Shown: positions 37,731 to 49,689 of the stretch, piece by piece | How positions within the stretch are numbered: position 1 is the stretch's first letter | Layout: the number at the start of each line of letters is the position of its first letter | Origin: Protonemura montana | Taxonomy: Eukaryota > Arthropoda > Insecta > Plecoptera > Nemouridae | Assembly: GCA_947568835.1 (NCBI GenBank) | Contig: OX387610.1 | Coordinates: forward strand, 12,939,001-13,003,000 | Length of the DNA stretch: 64,000 nucleotides | Direction of reading: 5' to 3' | Position numbers and translations under genes: made by a program | Notes under the pieces: model-generated | Told to the model about the DNA's origin: nothing | Seen by the model: only the letters and a program-made list of their open reading frames with translations | Database searches by the model: none

Positions 37731-39426
37731 GGAGAACGTCACAGCGACACAAAAACATATCAGATCCTTTATGTCATCAGTCCACTGAGATTTAATTCGT
37801 CCACGATACTGCAATATTTTTAGATTATCCGGTGAACTCAATGCAAAAAAAAAATTCAGCATGCAAGTTTTTGCAATTAAAAGTTTCACATTAGGTAGAT
37901 ATGCACTGGGTAGCATGCATTAATGCGACATGTCCCGACGGTATTATCCGTAATACCCGCTCCATACATTTTATGTAGTACACCTGGTGATAAACATATA
38001 CTTTCATATATATAGTACCTATGCACGGAGTACATACTATATTACCACCAACGCAGAGTATGTCTATTCTGCAAACAGAAAATCCCCGTTCGAAATCTCT
38101 ACTTTACATTGTGTGGGGTTTTTTTTTTTTTTTTCTTCCAGCTTGACTAATGTAGCATGGAATTTATGAAGCGTTTACGACTTGCATGCAGCCATCCAAT
38201 TTTTAGCTACATTATGAATATTTACAGAGCACATTACATACGACTCGTTTACAGCGATTTCTTTTCAATAAAACCTACAATATGCGACACCTTTACAGCT
38301 TGTTTTAGTAATGGCAAAATAAATTCTTCTCGTCTAGGTCAGTGCATGCAACTGGTAAAACATTAATGGATGAATAAATTATCTCGTAGACAATGAGGAA
38401 ATTCTTGTCGATTTTTTTTCCCCGCCCAACTTTCCATGATTTAATCGTTAACATTCCTGCACAGAAGTGATCCAAAATTTCGCAAAAGCGAACGAGTAAT
38501 TAAATTAACGTGTATACAGGCCGTAAAGGGGGGAGATAAAAATTACCAGAAATTTGATTAAAATGTCCGAAATAACATTGAAAAGCAACAAAAGCTTAAC
38601 GAACCAATTTTCCTTTTCTCAACGATTCTCAACGCGCTCGAGGCGCCCCGGCGGTCGCTTGCGTTTATCTCAATCAGACTCGCTAATTAAAATACAAGCG
38701 GAATTTAATATTGGTTAAATATAAACACTATCAAACTTTATTAAACCAAGAAAGAAAACTCGCTGAATGATGTTGCACAGAGTGTGCTTCTTGATTTTCC
38801 GAGAAAAGCCCGACCTCTTGGATTTTCCCTTTTATGATGCCCTCAGTTCAGTAGCAACGTTCTTACCTAAGGTGGAAGCAGGAAACTTCAAAATAATCCA
38901 GCCTCAAATGTTGGATTCTGAGTTTCTGTGCGTATTTTACGCATATTTAAGTCATACGTAGCTTATCATCCTTTGATAGTCAAAACCATCCCCTTCTACT
39001 TATTTTATGCCATTGGGTAACCCCAAACAACAAAATTAACATTTCACCATGTGTTCTTACATAGGAAGTGGAGGAGCCAGGTTGCTTTGCGGGCTGCGTT
39101 TAGGAGGTGCGTTTAGGCATAGTCAAAGACTCCAGCAAGACCTTGAATTGAATGGCAAATATAAGTTACTGATTGGTCACCAGATGAACTTTACATCTAA
39201 TAATTACTGACATATCAATAGGCACATCATGTAGTATCCATGGAAATTAGATTGTCAGTGGAGGTGCCAGTTTGCTCTGCGGGTTGCGTTTAGGTGATCC
39301 TGAGATCTCTGTCAGTCGCTATATGGCATTTAAAAAGAGCTTAAGTATCTAGAAATAAATGCACACAAGTAAGACTGGAAAGTAGTTTGTTTAGAGGAAA
39401 TATTACCCCTTAGTTTCGCGCATTGT
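37731..39426. other. non-coding stretch with a short duplicated block
   Basis: GGAGGAGCCAGGTTGCTTTG at about 39070 recurs as GGAGGTGCCAGTTTGCTCTG at about 39259, each followed by CGGGYTGCGTTTAGG. The pair is about 190 bp apart. The rest holds nothing recognised. Confidence 0.4.
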
Positions 39427-39439
39427 GTGTGCAAAGATC

Positions 39440-39935
39440 GATTGATTGATTATTATGGTTTAACGGCGCTCTGTTATGACAACAGGACGTGCGGCACTGG
39501 TCTAAAGGCGTCGGATGAAGAGAAAGAAGATGAACCTAACCAGTCAACAAAGGGGAAGGGGACTATTGGCTTAACGTCCCTTCCGACGGACGGTACAACT
39601 CGAACAACAGGATTCCTCCACAAATCTATGCTGTCGAGAGGTTGACAAGCAAGGCGAGTGAAGTTGCTGCACTAACTTTCATCCCTCCAACCTCTCTCCC
39701 GAACAGAACTGGTCATGTGTATGATGGTCACCCATCCAATACCTGACCCAGCGCAGTGTTGCTTAACTTTCATCCCTCCAACCTCTCTCCCGAACAGAAC
39801 TGGTCATGTGTATGATGGTCACCCATCCAATACCTGACCCAGCGCAGTGTTGCTTAACTTTCATCCCTCCAACCTCTCTCCCGAACAGAACTGGTCGTGT
39901 GCATAATGGTCACCCATTCAATACCTGACCCAGTC
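39440..39935 (-). mobile_element. 5S-derived SINE with three head units, minus orientation
   Basis: The 3' end of the element lies on the left (GATTGATTATTATGGTTTAA), then the core with the hairpin-forming CTTCCGACGG, then the CTCGACAGCATAG block. To the right are three tandem copies of the 5S-derived head module, each with GGTCACCCATCCAATACCTG or a variant (the inverse of the C-box-like TTGGATGGGTGACC). The outermost head is cut off at about 39935. It is one of several loci with multiplied heads. Confidence 0.8.
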
Positions 39936-41916
39936 TGATGAAAGTCATAGGAAAATAATAGCATGGAAAATTTCAGATAAAAACATAGTTTTTATTTAAT
40001 TAAATATGAAGATTCTTTGCAATAGACTCTTTAAGTGATATCTATTATCATACGGAATAATCCTGAGAATAAATAATAGAATAAAGCTCACATTGGGACA
40101 AAATACCTTAGCTAGAAACGTGCATTTTAAGCTTAAAAAGGAATTAAGTTCGGATTAGTTCCTGGCCATTCACTAAATCTGCCATGAAAACCGACCTGGC
40201 GAAAGCTTCCCGTGCATTACTTGCTCTTTCTTATCTTTGATTTGATGTGTTTTTTCGGATATACTCTGCATTGAAGAGGTTTGTGGCCCTCGAAAGGGTC
40301 TCACGTCTCGATGTCTCGAAGAGGCAAGGCTCGTCATCTTCAGGAGAATGATGTTGTCTATGTTTTATTTCTAATCTTTAACCTCTAGCTTTTGCACATC
40401 ACTATATGATACCAGGAAGACAACGCCGCTGAATTCACCCCGTCTTCCATCAAAACACCCTCAAAATAACCGGTAGCCGTTTACGAAAGTTATTAAAAAA
40501 TTATGCAAATATTTCCACCCGAACGCGATTTAATTTTTGTTCTTTCCATCGCACCACAAAGTCGCATGAATGAGAAATGATTTTCCTCCGCGGTTATCCC
40601 GTCTCGTGTTTACACGGTGCTCACACGGGTAGTTATAAAAGTTTCCCGACTGCAGTCACCGAGTTGGGTCGCTGTGATCCCATTGCCAGCTGCTAAAATA
40701 GCGTGGCGAGCAACGCATGCAAAAATTAACAAAAATACCAACGGTTTTTGCCCATTTTTTTTTTTTGGCGTGTGAGTTTGCACGAAAATTTTGTCGGTCT
40801 CAGCGAAATTCCGTCACGTTAGTTTCCTTTAGCGTGAAAAAATAGCTCTCGCCGTAAAGTTCGGGATGTGTGGTGTCGGTTATTTTTAAACAAGTTGCTG
40901 GTTTATCGTTGCTGGTGGATAAAAAAGTGTGGGAAAATGTGATTTGTTACCGCTCTCGATTGCACGAGCACGCAGATTCAGAGATTTATTTCATTTTTGA
41001 TAGCGAATTGATTCATTCTTCCAGTTTGGCAATGCATTTTCCGTAGGTTCTTTAGCGGATTGTATGCTAAAATGTTCTTCACTAGTTAAGCTAGGAGGTA
41101 TCAAGGTTTTTTACCATACTAAAACTGATTTCATGTTACCACCAACGTAAACTTAGCACGGATTCTCATGAATTTATATTCCTTTTATAAACGAAATGTC
41201 ATTTTAATGAAAAGCCTATAAAAACACGGCATCATCTTCTCACAAAAGCGCTTTTCTTTCGACTTTTAAGACGTTCAACATCAAATTTGGCGCCCTGGCA
41301 AATCAGCAACACCGAAATTCATCACGCTAGAGTTAAAATTTGACAAAATACGTCTCGTCAATTTTAAATAAAATGACAAGTCTGAACCACATGCAGCCGC
41401 CGGTGAATTACGACTAGACACATAGCTAGCTTCCATTGAGGGAAAGGGAAGGCATTAATCCTGGCAAAGTCAATGTTAGACGTCTACCAGCTCTACTGTT
41501 CTGATGGAGGTTTGCCAAATGTTCCCTCTTCGTCCCTCACCTACCAACCATCATCTCGCTGTCTGCATTTTCATCGTGTCCAGACATTAGGAGGACTGAG
41601 AGATAGAAGACAACGTTTTAACATCAGTGCTGAAAGGAGTTTGATTAAATATTGAACTTGATTGAGTGGCCAATGAAAGCTAAATAGCGAATTACTGTTA
41701 GCCTAGGAATGTGCTTGGGGGGATGTTAACGAGAAGAAGCGGCGATTCCGTCTAGGAGTTAGCGAGCAAAGAAGATGTTTAAAGCTAGAAAGTTTTGGTC
41801 ATTTCTTATATTTACATAATGACACCTTATTGTTATTTTTTATATGTACTTTTATCAACTTCTGTTTTTACTTTTTACTGACATGTCCAATATTGTTTAA
41901 CAATTCAATTGGGATG
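39936..41916. other. non-coding stretch, nothing recognised
   Basis: No supported gene. 41470-41900 may be the body of a retroposon whose tail is the following AAAT repeat, but the sequence gives no recognisable protein. Confidence 0.35.
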
Positions 41917-41966
41917 AATAATAAATAAATAAAATAAATAAATAAATAAATAAATAAATAAAATAA
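41917..41966 (+). repeat. (AAAT)n microsatellite, possible retroposon tail
   Basis: About ten AAAT/AATA units after GGGATGAATAATAAAT. AT-rich simple tails of this kind mark the 3' ends of many non-LTR retrotransposons. No coding body is identified to its left. Confidence 0.7.
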
Positions 41967-43245
41967 CTCATTGAAGATCCTAAGATCTAGTGAGGTTTGT
42001 AATGATAATTATCTCGTTTCTAAGAAATCTAAATTAGTGTTTTATCTTTCACGGTGCCCTTTTTTTGTGTGAAGATTTCACAGATTCATTTCTGTCTGTT
42101 AATAAATATTTGTAGAGGAAAATTGCAGAAGAAATTCGGTGTTTATTTAGCTCTCTTAGATCTAAAAATCAAGAACGACGAGTTACTTAGATATTAATAT
42201 TTGGCTATTTTCTCAGCTGATATTTTCCAAGGAGTTTTTTAAACAAGGCAAAGCTCGGCTGGCTTTTACGCCAGAGTTTCTATGAATATAGCTCATCTTG
42301 AAGTTCACTGCGAATTTCCTCTCGACAGGAATTTCTTTGCTGCACGATCTCGAGAGAACCTTCAGAGCGTACATCATTTCATATTTATCCAAACACCGAA
42401 TTCAATCAACGAATATTCTCATCATATAAACAGAATTAATAATTCATCCGACATAGTTGGAAAGACGTCAAAGACATTTCCTTATTTTATTGTGCCGCAA
42501 AATTCTACACTGAGAAACTCGAAGAGTACCAGTAATTAGCTACAAACGTACCAAGTTCTTAGAAAACTATCTTCTTCAGTACTTTAATGAGTACCACTAA
42601 TGAACGAACATCACAACTTTAATTACCTACGATAATCACCTTAAGAAAATCACTTTTTTGAATGATGATTTTTCATCGTCAAAGAAAATTCCTGTCGCAA
42701 TCCTATTTCATGTCACCCAAGAAAAGCCATCAATTATTAATCTACTACAATGGACCTCGTCTCTTAAAAGTGCTCTCTCACTTTGCAAAAATTCCTTTTC
42801 AAGACTTCCAATGAATTATTGATAACACTCGACGAGGAAACCTATAAATAATCAATGTACCATTGATTTCACAGAAAAGTCCTTTTTTAGTTTTTGTTTC
42901 TGTTAGCGAAAACGGCAAGTAAGAGTGAACTAATTACTGTTATCCAAGACATTAACAAACTTCAGGTACAGGAAACATTGTACATTATTAACGAACATCT
43001 AGTTTTACTTCCAAATCCCCTAGTAAATGTTCCGTTTCGTTGTAAATACCAACAGCAAACAGTAATTAAAAGCAGACAAAACTAGTCCATGTCATTCAAA
43101 ATGCAAGGCATTTTTTAAAAGAGATAGTTTGAGAGTTCACATTTCCACTGCCAACTAAATGACAAACTGATCCAACCGATTGAAATAATTACCATACATC
43201 AAAAAAACTCCCAAACTAACCAAACCAAACTAAAGCATACAATTA
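41967..43245. other. non-coding stretch before the RT remnant
   Basis: No supported gene. If the retrotransposon at 43246 were longer, its upstream part should lie here, but I cannot recognise reverse transcriptase motifs, so the copy is probably truncated at its 5' side. Confidence 0.4.
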
Positions 43246-43629
43246 ATGGCCAAGGCCAGTAGTGACCCTTGTGCCGATATATTCATTAAAGACTCATGCC
43301 GGCCCCTTTTCAAAAAGTTTCATATTCTACCATTACCATGCGTATATATATTCAACTGCATTATTTGTGTACATAACAACAAACAAACAGCCCCTCCTAA
43401 TAGCAACCCGCATGACACTAGGAAGACAGGAAACCTTCCCCTAGCAAAACACCATCTCTCAATTTTAACTAAAGGCCCTCTTTATGCTGGAGCCAAATTG
43501 TACAATGCTCTCCCGACACAGATTAAAGCTAGCAGTGAGAATACTTTTAATTATAAACTTAAAGAATTTTTATTGTGTTACTGTTTTTACTCTACTGACG
43601 AATATTATGAAAAATGTAAATATTTGTAA
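43246..43629 (+). pseudogene. C-terminal end of a non-LTR retrotransposon reverse transcriptase
   Basis: The frame encodes the extreme C-terminus of a non-LTR retrotransposon polyprotein. Recognisable signatures are DSCRPLFKKFHILPLP followed by a short hydrophobic stretch (residues about 17-45), a His-Asp-Thr-Arg (HDTR) motif near residues 57-60 equivalent to the family's H-x-Y-x-T-R element, and PLYAGAKLYNALPTQIK near residues 78-94, ending in a Leu/Cys-rich helix. These are typical of the region after the thumb domain in jockey, CR1 and related elements. The RT catalytic domain and endonuclease are absent. About 75 bases past the stop lies a (TTA)n tail, so this is the true 3' end of a 5'-truncated insertion. 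The open frame suggests fairly recent insertion. It is not a host gene. Confidence 0.8.
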
Positions 43630-43701
43630 ATACATTTTATATCAAACGATAGGAATTATCCTGACTGTCTCTATATCTTTGTGATTCTTTGGACAATAAA
43701 A

Positions 43702-43727
43702 ATTATTATTATTATTATTATTATTAA
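43702..43727 (+). repeat. (ATT)n tail of the retrotransposon
   Basis: Follows GGACAATAAAA and closes the element whose coding remnant is at 43246-43629. Short tandem 3' tails instead of poly(A) are usual in CR1/L2/RTE-like elements. Confidence 0.8.
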
Positions 43728-45662
43728 CTTGTTTAAATATAAGAAAACTTTGCCATGCACTAAATATTTTTTGTTAACATTTGTATTTTCATATAAATAT
43801 ATAATAATAATCATATACGTACTCATTGAAAATATATATATACCCGACTTCTATACCCAAAATCGATGTAACTTAAAATATTAGATCCACTATACAATAC
43901 CCTTACCGTCCTACAGAGCGTCCCTTACAGTAAAACAACACGGACAGAGTGGCCTAATCACTTTCCACGACAGTGACAAATGTTCAACCTAGGTCCACTA
44001 GTAAATAGTTAATAGCCAACGTCGATAAGCGTCGGCCTGGCCGATGGTATGAGTGAGGATACAGTGAGGATAAAGTGAGGATAATACAGGAAGGGGTTGG
44101 CAACATTTTGTGGTGAGTTGTGTCATGTGGCTGGATTGTGGTTGGGTGTAACATCGGGTCAAACCGAGTGGGAGGGGGACGGGGGGGGGGGGGGGGGGGG
44201 GGTGGGCTATGTCGGATTATTTTAGGGGTTAATGCTATTGTGTGTAATATGTCTGTTTTAGGCGATCTAGTGCTATTGTGTTTCATTACCTGATGGATGT
44301 GTTCGGTGTGTGTTTTGAGCTGTTTCATCTCTGTCATGGAATGTTGTCAGGTTTCTTTTTTATGTGTTTTTTGGATTGTAAATAACAACGAAAATACTCA
44401 GGTTAAGTGACTTAGAGATGAGTAAGATCATTTTTTTAAGTTAGTATCTGCAGTAAATATTAGAGACACATGTGTTTTTCCAGTTTTATTCCAGTTTTTT
44501 CATATGTAATTGCAAAAACTGTGTTTTCTTAGACATCACATTTGCCAGAGCAGCTTGTTTTTCGATACTCAACTTTTTATCGCAGTTTGTTATTATCCTT
44601 AAAAAAAAAAAATACTTGAAAAGCGAAAAAGTTCACGTTACAAAAAAATCTCTTCAAAAACTCTTTCAAAGCGCAGATTTTAAACAAGCCTATTATTTTA
44701 CAACATTTCTTCATAAATTTACATAAACTTTCCTCGCGTAACTATGTAAGATCATGATTCTCTCAACACAACAACGTCCCAAAAGATCACAGGTATTTCC
44801 TTGCCAAAAATCACCATCAAAATATGCCAATAACATTTTTTTTTTGTGGCATATCAAATTTCGTTAGCATATAGCCACCTCAAGCAGCTTTTATCATTTT
44901 TATAGAAAATTGAGATAACCATAGTGCTCTACCCGTCTAGAATCTGCAGCTAGAGATGGGCACCCGCCAGCACCATAAGCCGGAACATAAGCCCCCTTTC
45001 GTCGTAAAGACAGTGTTACTTGATACGCACCTATCCAGTATCACTAAAAAGAAGAGTTTTTAGCCACCCGAGACGCCATATATAGGGTGCTCAAAATGTA
45101 CAAGTTTAAAATAAAAAGCAGTGTGACCATTCTGAACGTAAAGGAGGTGCGAAAGAGAATTTTATGTTCAAAAGTGGTTGGGTGCACGTTTGAAAAGTGG
45201 GTGGATTACTGAATGATATCATAATACCCGATGTGACAGCCATGAAGCGGTACTGGGTGTTTTGTGAGTGCTGGGGGTGGGATGTGGCAATAGTGAATTT
45301 TGAAATTAAAACAGACGGGACGGTATTAAAATGATGCGAAGTGTGGGCAACAGCGAGTGAGATGAAATTATTTTATGGTCATGAAAAGATAATTAAATTT
45401 TCAATTTGGAACGCATGATAAGCCCAAACTGCAGGCCGGTACTTAAAAACAGTTCGGAATGAAATGATGGTGCCCATTGATTAAAATTTTTGGGGTGCGA
45501 TTAAAAGGTGGTAACGGGATAAACTTGTGGCAGGAACACAAACTGGTCTGATCGGAGAGCGACGTGTTGTTACCTGATATGCCATATTTAAGTGGGAAAG
45601 AATTGCACAAATTTAAGGTAAAACTGGTCTGACTTCCTAAAACTTATACAATTAACTTTATC
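43728..45662. other. non-coding stretch with a G run
   Basis: Apart from the G run at 44181-44202, nothing is firmly recognised. TAGAGATGGGCACC at about 44951 looks like a hAT terminus, but no matching right end or duplication was found. Confidence 0.4.
44181..44202 (+). repeat. 22-base G homopolymer
   Basis: An uninterrupted G run inside a G-rich strand segment. It has strong potential for a G-quadruplex on the plus strand. Homopolymer length is prone to sequencing error, so the exact count is uncertain. Confidence 0.85.
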
Positions 45663-45905
45663 ATTGAATTGGCATTGGCATTCCATGAATTGGCATTGAC
45701 ATTCCATGAATTGGCATTGGCATTCCATGAATTGGCATTGGCATTCCATGAATTGGCATTGGCATTCCATGAATTGGCACTGGCATTCCATGAATTGGCA
45801 CTGGCATTCCATGAATTGGCACTGGCATTCCATGAATGGGCATTGGCATGCCATGAATTGGCATACCATGAATTGGCATTGGCATTCCATGAATTGGCAT
45901 TTCAT
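45663..45905. repeat. 21-bp minisatellite, about 11 copies
   Basis: Unit GAATTGGCATTGGCATTCCAT (21 bp), with an internal 6-bp subrepeat TTGGCA/ATTGGC. Variants have CACTGGC, ATGGGC or GACATT. Because the unit is a multiple of three and lacks stops in several frames, long frames with 7-residue repeats appear on both strands; these are not genes. Confidence 0.95.
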
Positions 45906-47562
45906 ATATGACAATTTACTAATACAATCAGGATTGCGGCTGCAGATAGTTTACACAGGGTGCCAGGCGTTTTAGTTCAAATGATTTGCGTGAATCAGCA
46001 CCCAGAAATGTGTAGAACTTTTTTCAATTTTGCCACTTATTTGAAAATTGTGCTAAAATCCATCGGTCACATCATAGGTATACCTACCTACAGGAATATA
46101 AAATAAACAAAAAATAAATTGACCATGCCGAAGCCACAGTGATGTATTCGTAAAATGTTTAGTGGGGGTACGCAAAAATGACCCATTTTTTTGTGTCGGG
46201 GGGGGGGGGGGGGGAGGAGGAGACCCAAGGCGAATGCACCGAAAGAGTGGAAAATAGGGGGCTTCGGGCGCAGCTCCAAGTGAATTTTTATTCTAAGGTT
46301 TCTTTTGGAGCCAATCTACGAGTTTACGATGAAATTGGGCTTGGAATGACATGGTCAGAACTGCATTTTTAATTACGTAATGATTTTGAGAAAATTAAAT
46401 TAATGCCGCCCTCTCATGTCTACACCTTCCCACATTGTTGCAGTCTTCAAATTTGGTAGGGATTCGGGAATCTGGTAAAAGAAAGTCAATCATTTTAATC
46501 GAATACTGGTTTAAATTTTTGTTGAAACTATCCATAGATACGCGCGTACTTTCGCGTTGAGGAGATTACATCAGTTTCCACAATGACTCTTTTTCATTGA
46601 ACTCTTCTTCATTCGACGTTTTCTCTTCTGTATCTTGAATTGAACTAATTCGTCCAGTGTGGCTCGTATGTGGCAATTTGGTTATTGTTTGTATTGTTGT
46701 CTTTCCTGCGAATTCTTATTATTTGAAGCGGGCTTGCTTCTGAGAGCTTGCACCACCGTGCGACGCCGCGAAAGCGGCTACCGACTTCCCTAAGTGATAA
46801 CAGTAATATGGTTCTAACTAACCCCTTTGTTGCAAGTCGCGACGCCGACATAATTCCAGCCTACCTACTCTTAGTACGTTCGCATACAGTGGCAATCTTG
46901 CTAGGTCTATTTTTAAGTAAGTGGATTATTAGAAATAAAACCCTTAACTGGGATATTTTCGCCTTGAAAATAAAGAAGTGCAGGATATTCCGAATAATCA
47001 TAATTTAATACTGCTTTCCCGTGCGTTCACCTGCGTTCCCTCAAAAATTCAAAGTGGGGGTACGGCCAAAAATAAAATTAATAGTGGGTGGACTGCGTAC
47101 ACCCGCGTGCATTGACCAATACATCGATCAGATAGGCAACAGCCACAATCAAAATGACCTATTACAAGGTTTATATATTTTAATCAGAGTCCCAGCTCTA
47201 GTGTTAATCTAACTTCGATGCTAAGTCTTTTCGCGAAAAATTCTCACCGATATGTAAGTACATACACTGTAAGAACTGGAACGAGGTATAATTTGTGAAA
47301 ATGAAAAAAAATCATTACGTTACTTAAGACATATTTGTGACAATTTATTTGTATTGATTGTTATTACAACGATTGACGCGTTTATATTTTAAATCATTAT
47401 ATAAAAATTATGTTTGAGATTTTCATGACAATGATTGTTATTCAAAATCAACTTTTGAGTAAACTGTGTCATATTTTTTTATCAGCTCCCGAGGTTGCGG
47501 CCAAACTGTTTGGCTTTCTTCGGTGGCAAAGAAAATTTGAAAGAAAAACGAAAAATAAAAGG
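45906..47562. other. non-coding stretch with a G run
   Basis: 46100-46300 and 47020-47100 share the motif GTGGGGGTACG and may be remnants of one repeat family. No gene is supported. Confidence 0.4.
46198..46214 (+). repeat. 17-base G homopolymer
   Basis: An uninterrupted G run followed by GGAGGAGGA-like sequence. It is a second G-quadruplex-prone site about 2 kb from the first. Confidence 0.85.
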
Positions 47563-47993
47563 CGACCGAACGGTTTGGCGAGTTGCAAACCCCGGTTCTC
47601 GTGAGATCACCTAAGTTAAGCAACAGTACGCTGGGACAGGTATTGGATGGGTGACCGTCATACACATGACCAGTTCTGTTCGGGAGAGAGGTTGGAGGGA
47701 TAAAAGTTAGTACAGCAACTCATTCGCCTTGCTTATCAACCTTTTGACAGCATGGATTTGTGGAGGAATCCTGTTGTTCACGTTGTACCGTCCTTCGGAA
47801 GGAACGTGAAGCCGGTGGTCCCCTTGGTTCTCTTTGACAGAACGCTACGTGCTGCCACCGGGTTTCCCCTCCTTCTAGGCTAGGTTATGCTCATCATCAT
47901 CCACTCATTCACCGACGCCATTAGACCAGCGCCACATGACCAGATGTCAAAACATTTTGTCGTTAAACCCCAATAATCAATCAGCAAAGGCAC
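47563..47993 (+). mobile_element. 5S rRNA-derived SINE, near full-length reference copy
   Basis: It starts near CCGAACGGTTTGGCGAG. The first about 100 bases track 5S rRNA: CCGGTTCTCGTGAGATCACC, AAGTTAAGCAACAGTACGCT and TATTGGATGGGTGACC, which are the A-box and C-box portions of the 5S internal control region. The body follows: GTTCTGTTCGGGAGAGAGG, the ACAGCATGGATTTGTGGAGG block, a core with CGTCCTTCGGAAGGAACG (self-complementary CCTTC-G-GAAGG) and AAGCCGGTGGTCCCC, then a distal domain from CATCATCATCCAC to GTCGTTAAACCCCAATAATC and a short CAATCA tail. About 430 bp, no coding capacity, one head only. A SINE with a 5S-type promoter belongs to the SINE3 class. The GTCCTTCGG...AACGT core resembles a domain shared by many animal SINEs; its exact name is not confirmed. 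Confidence 0.85.
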
Positions 47994-49689
47994 ACGATAC
48001 ACACAACAAGCCAGGTAGAAAATGTCTACTTCACAATAAGCAATTATTGATGTTTTAATTGGTTATTATTTTAATTGTCTAGCGGTGTGTTAAGCCCGCA
48101 GCCGCAACGGTCACCTAGTAGTTGAAAAAGTGGCAATGAGAGACAACAAAGCTAAACGAAACAGAAACATAGTGCCATATTATTATGCAACATTCTTTCT
48201 TTTACCCAATCAAATATTTGTTGCCCCTTTTCTCTGATCGCCCATGTAACTGGAATCATTTAAATCAGCAGTTCTATTCCAACTAGCAGACACTCACATT
48301 TAAAAGTGTCACCGAGAACAATTGGGAGTGGATTACCAGCGAATGGCTGGCACGATCCGCAATGTGTGTCTATTTAAAAATTGATGCCCGGAATCGTCCA
48401 TTCCAGTCGCTTTTTCGTTCGAAATTAAATGGTCGACAGGCAGTTGGCGTTTTCAAATGTCGGGGCAAAAAATTGGCGATGTGAAATCCTGATTCCAGAA
48501 CGCAGCGATGGTCAATTAATAGAGAAAAACACGAATCTCTTGAATCGTGATATGATTTTGTTACACCCCGTTCACAACCCTTCTGTGTTTTATTGGTATT
48601 TAGGCTCTCTGTGCTCGAAGACGGTTTTCTAGCACTACCATCGCTTATGTTTAGAGGTCATGTACCCAATTTTATAACTATTTATCAGTGAAAATGATAA
48701 AATTAGGTAGAAAACCTGCATTTTATCCACTGTAAGCATTGAAAACAACCGATTTTTCATAAAGACACATTTTTCCAATGGAAATTAAGAGCTTTTACAT
48801 ACATTTCAACGAAACAAAATGGTAAAATCGCATCCCTACGCAAGTCTCGCGAATTTTAGTCCAACTCGTTGTCACACATGCCGGGTCGTGCGTGTGTAGG
48901 TATTTAATCAAACACGCAACACAAACAAGCGCGGTAATGAATTGCGTCTACCGAGGAGCGAACAGTTCAAGCATGCAACTTAATTAAAATCTGTTAAATT
49001 ATTAGCGCACCACGCTCAAGAATTACCTGGTGAATAAATAACCAAATAATTATAGCTGAAGAACACCAGGTAACATATTGCCGCGGAGACAATTAATCTA
49101 CACGCCGTACAGAACTTTCCTATACAGTAGACCACTTTTTCTCATCAAAAATATGTCGAAAATTTATATTTATTCAAATAGATCCCGATTTGAATCTTGT
49201 CTCGAGACGATTTACTGCGGTCGTAACTCGTCGGTAATGTCCTACAAAAGTGTTATTTTCTGCAATAATTTACAACTTTATATTGTATATACGCCACCAG
49301 ACTTGACAATTATGAATCGAGTTTATATAGACACTAGTTTATTGTTGTGTGCATAAGCGGTAAAACCTATAGCATTTACATTCTAACTACGGTATCGCTG
49401 TACATACATTTGTTTCGTGTGATCCAACAAATGAAATTCAATTGAAATAACTGCCGATGTGCGTTTGGCAAATATCATTATGTTTTGTAACAAAACTTTT
49501 ACACACCAATGAGAGGAATTTAAATAAAAAAGCACTTCATTAAATTAAGTCTAGAGTAAAAAAAAAATCAGCATTCTACTTGTTCATCACTGATTTAAAT
49601 TGGTCATAACTTTGTTATTTTCAATTTGCAAACAATTTCCGAAACTAAAGTTTAGTTCAAATGTCGATGAGGGCCAGCGCTAATATAAC
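47994..49689. other. non-coding stretch, nothing recognised
   Basis: No gene or repeat supported. Confidence 0.4.

Noticed and set aside
44951-45480. TAGAGATGGGCACC as a hAT left end with GGTGCCCAT as right end
   Set aside because: The right side lacks the terminal CATCTCTA and no duplication is seen.
45661-45975. Open frames on both strands with 7-residue repeats
   Set aside because: They arise from the 21-bp minisatellite being a multiple of three; there is no independent coding evidence.
47563-47665. A genuine 5S rRNA gene
   Set aside because: Only parts match 5S, the ends are replaced by SINE sequence, and the same fusion occurs at several loci, so it is a 5S-derived repeat.
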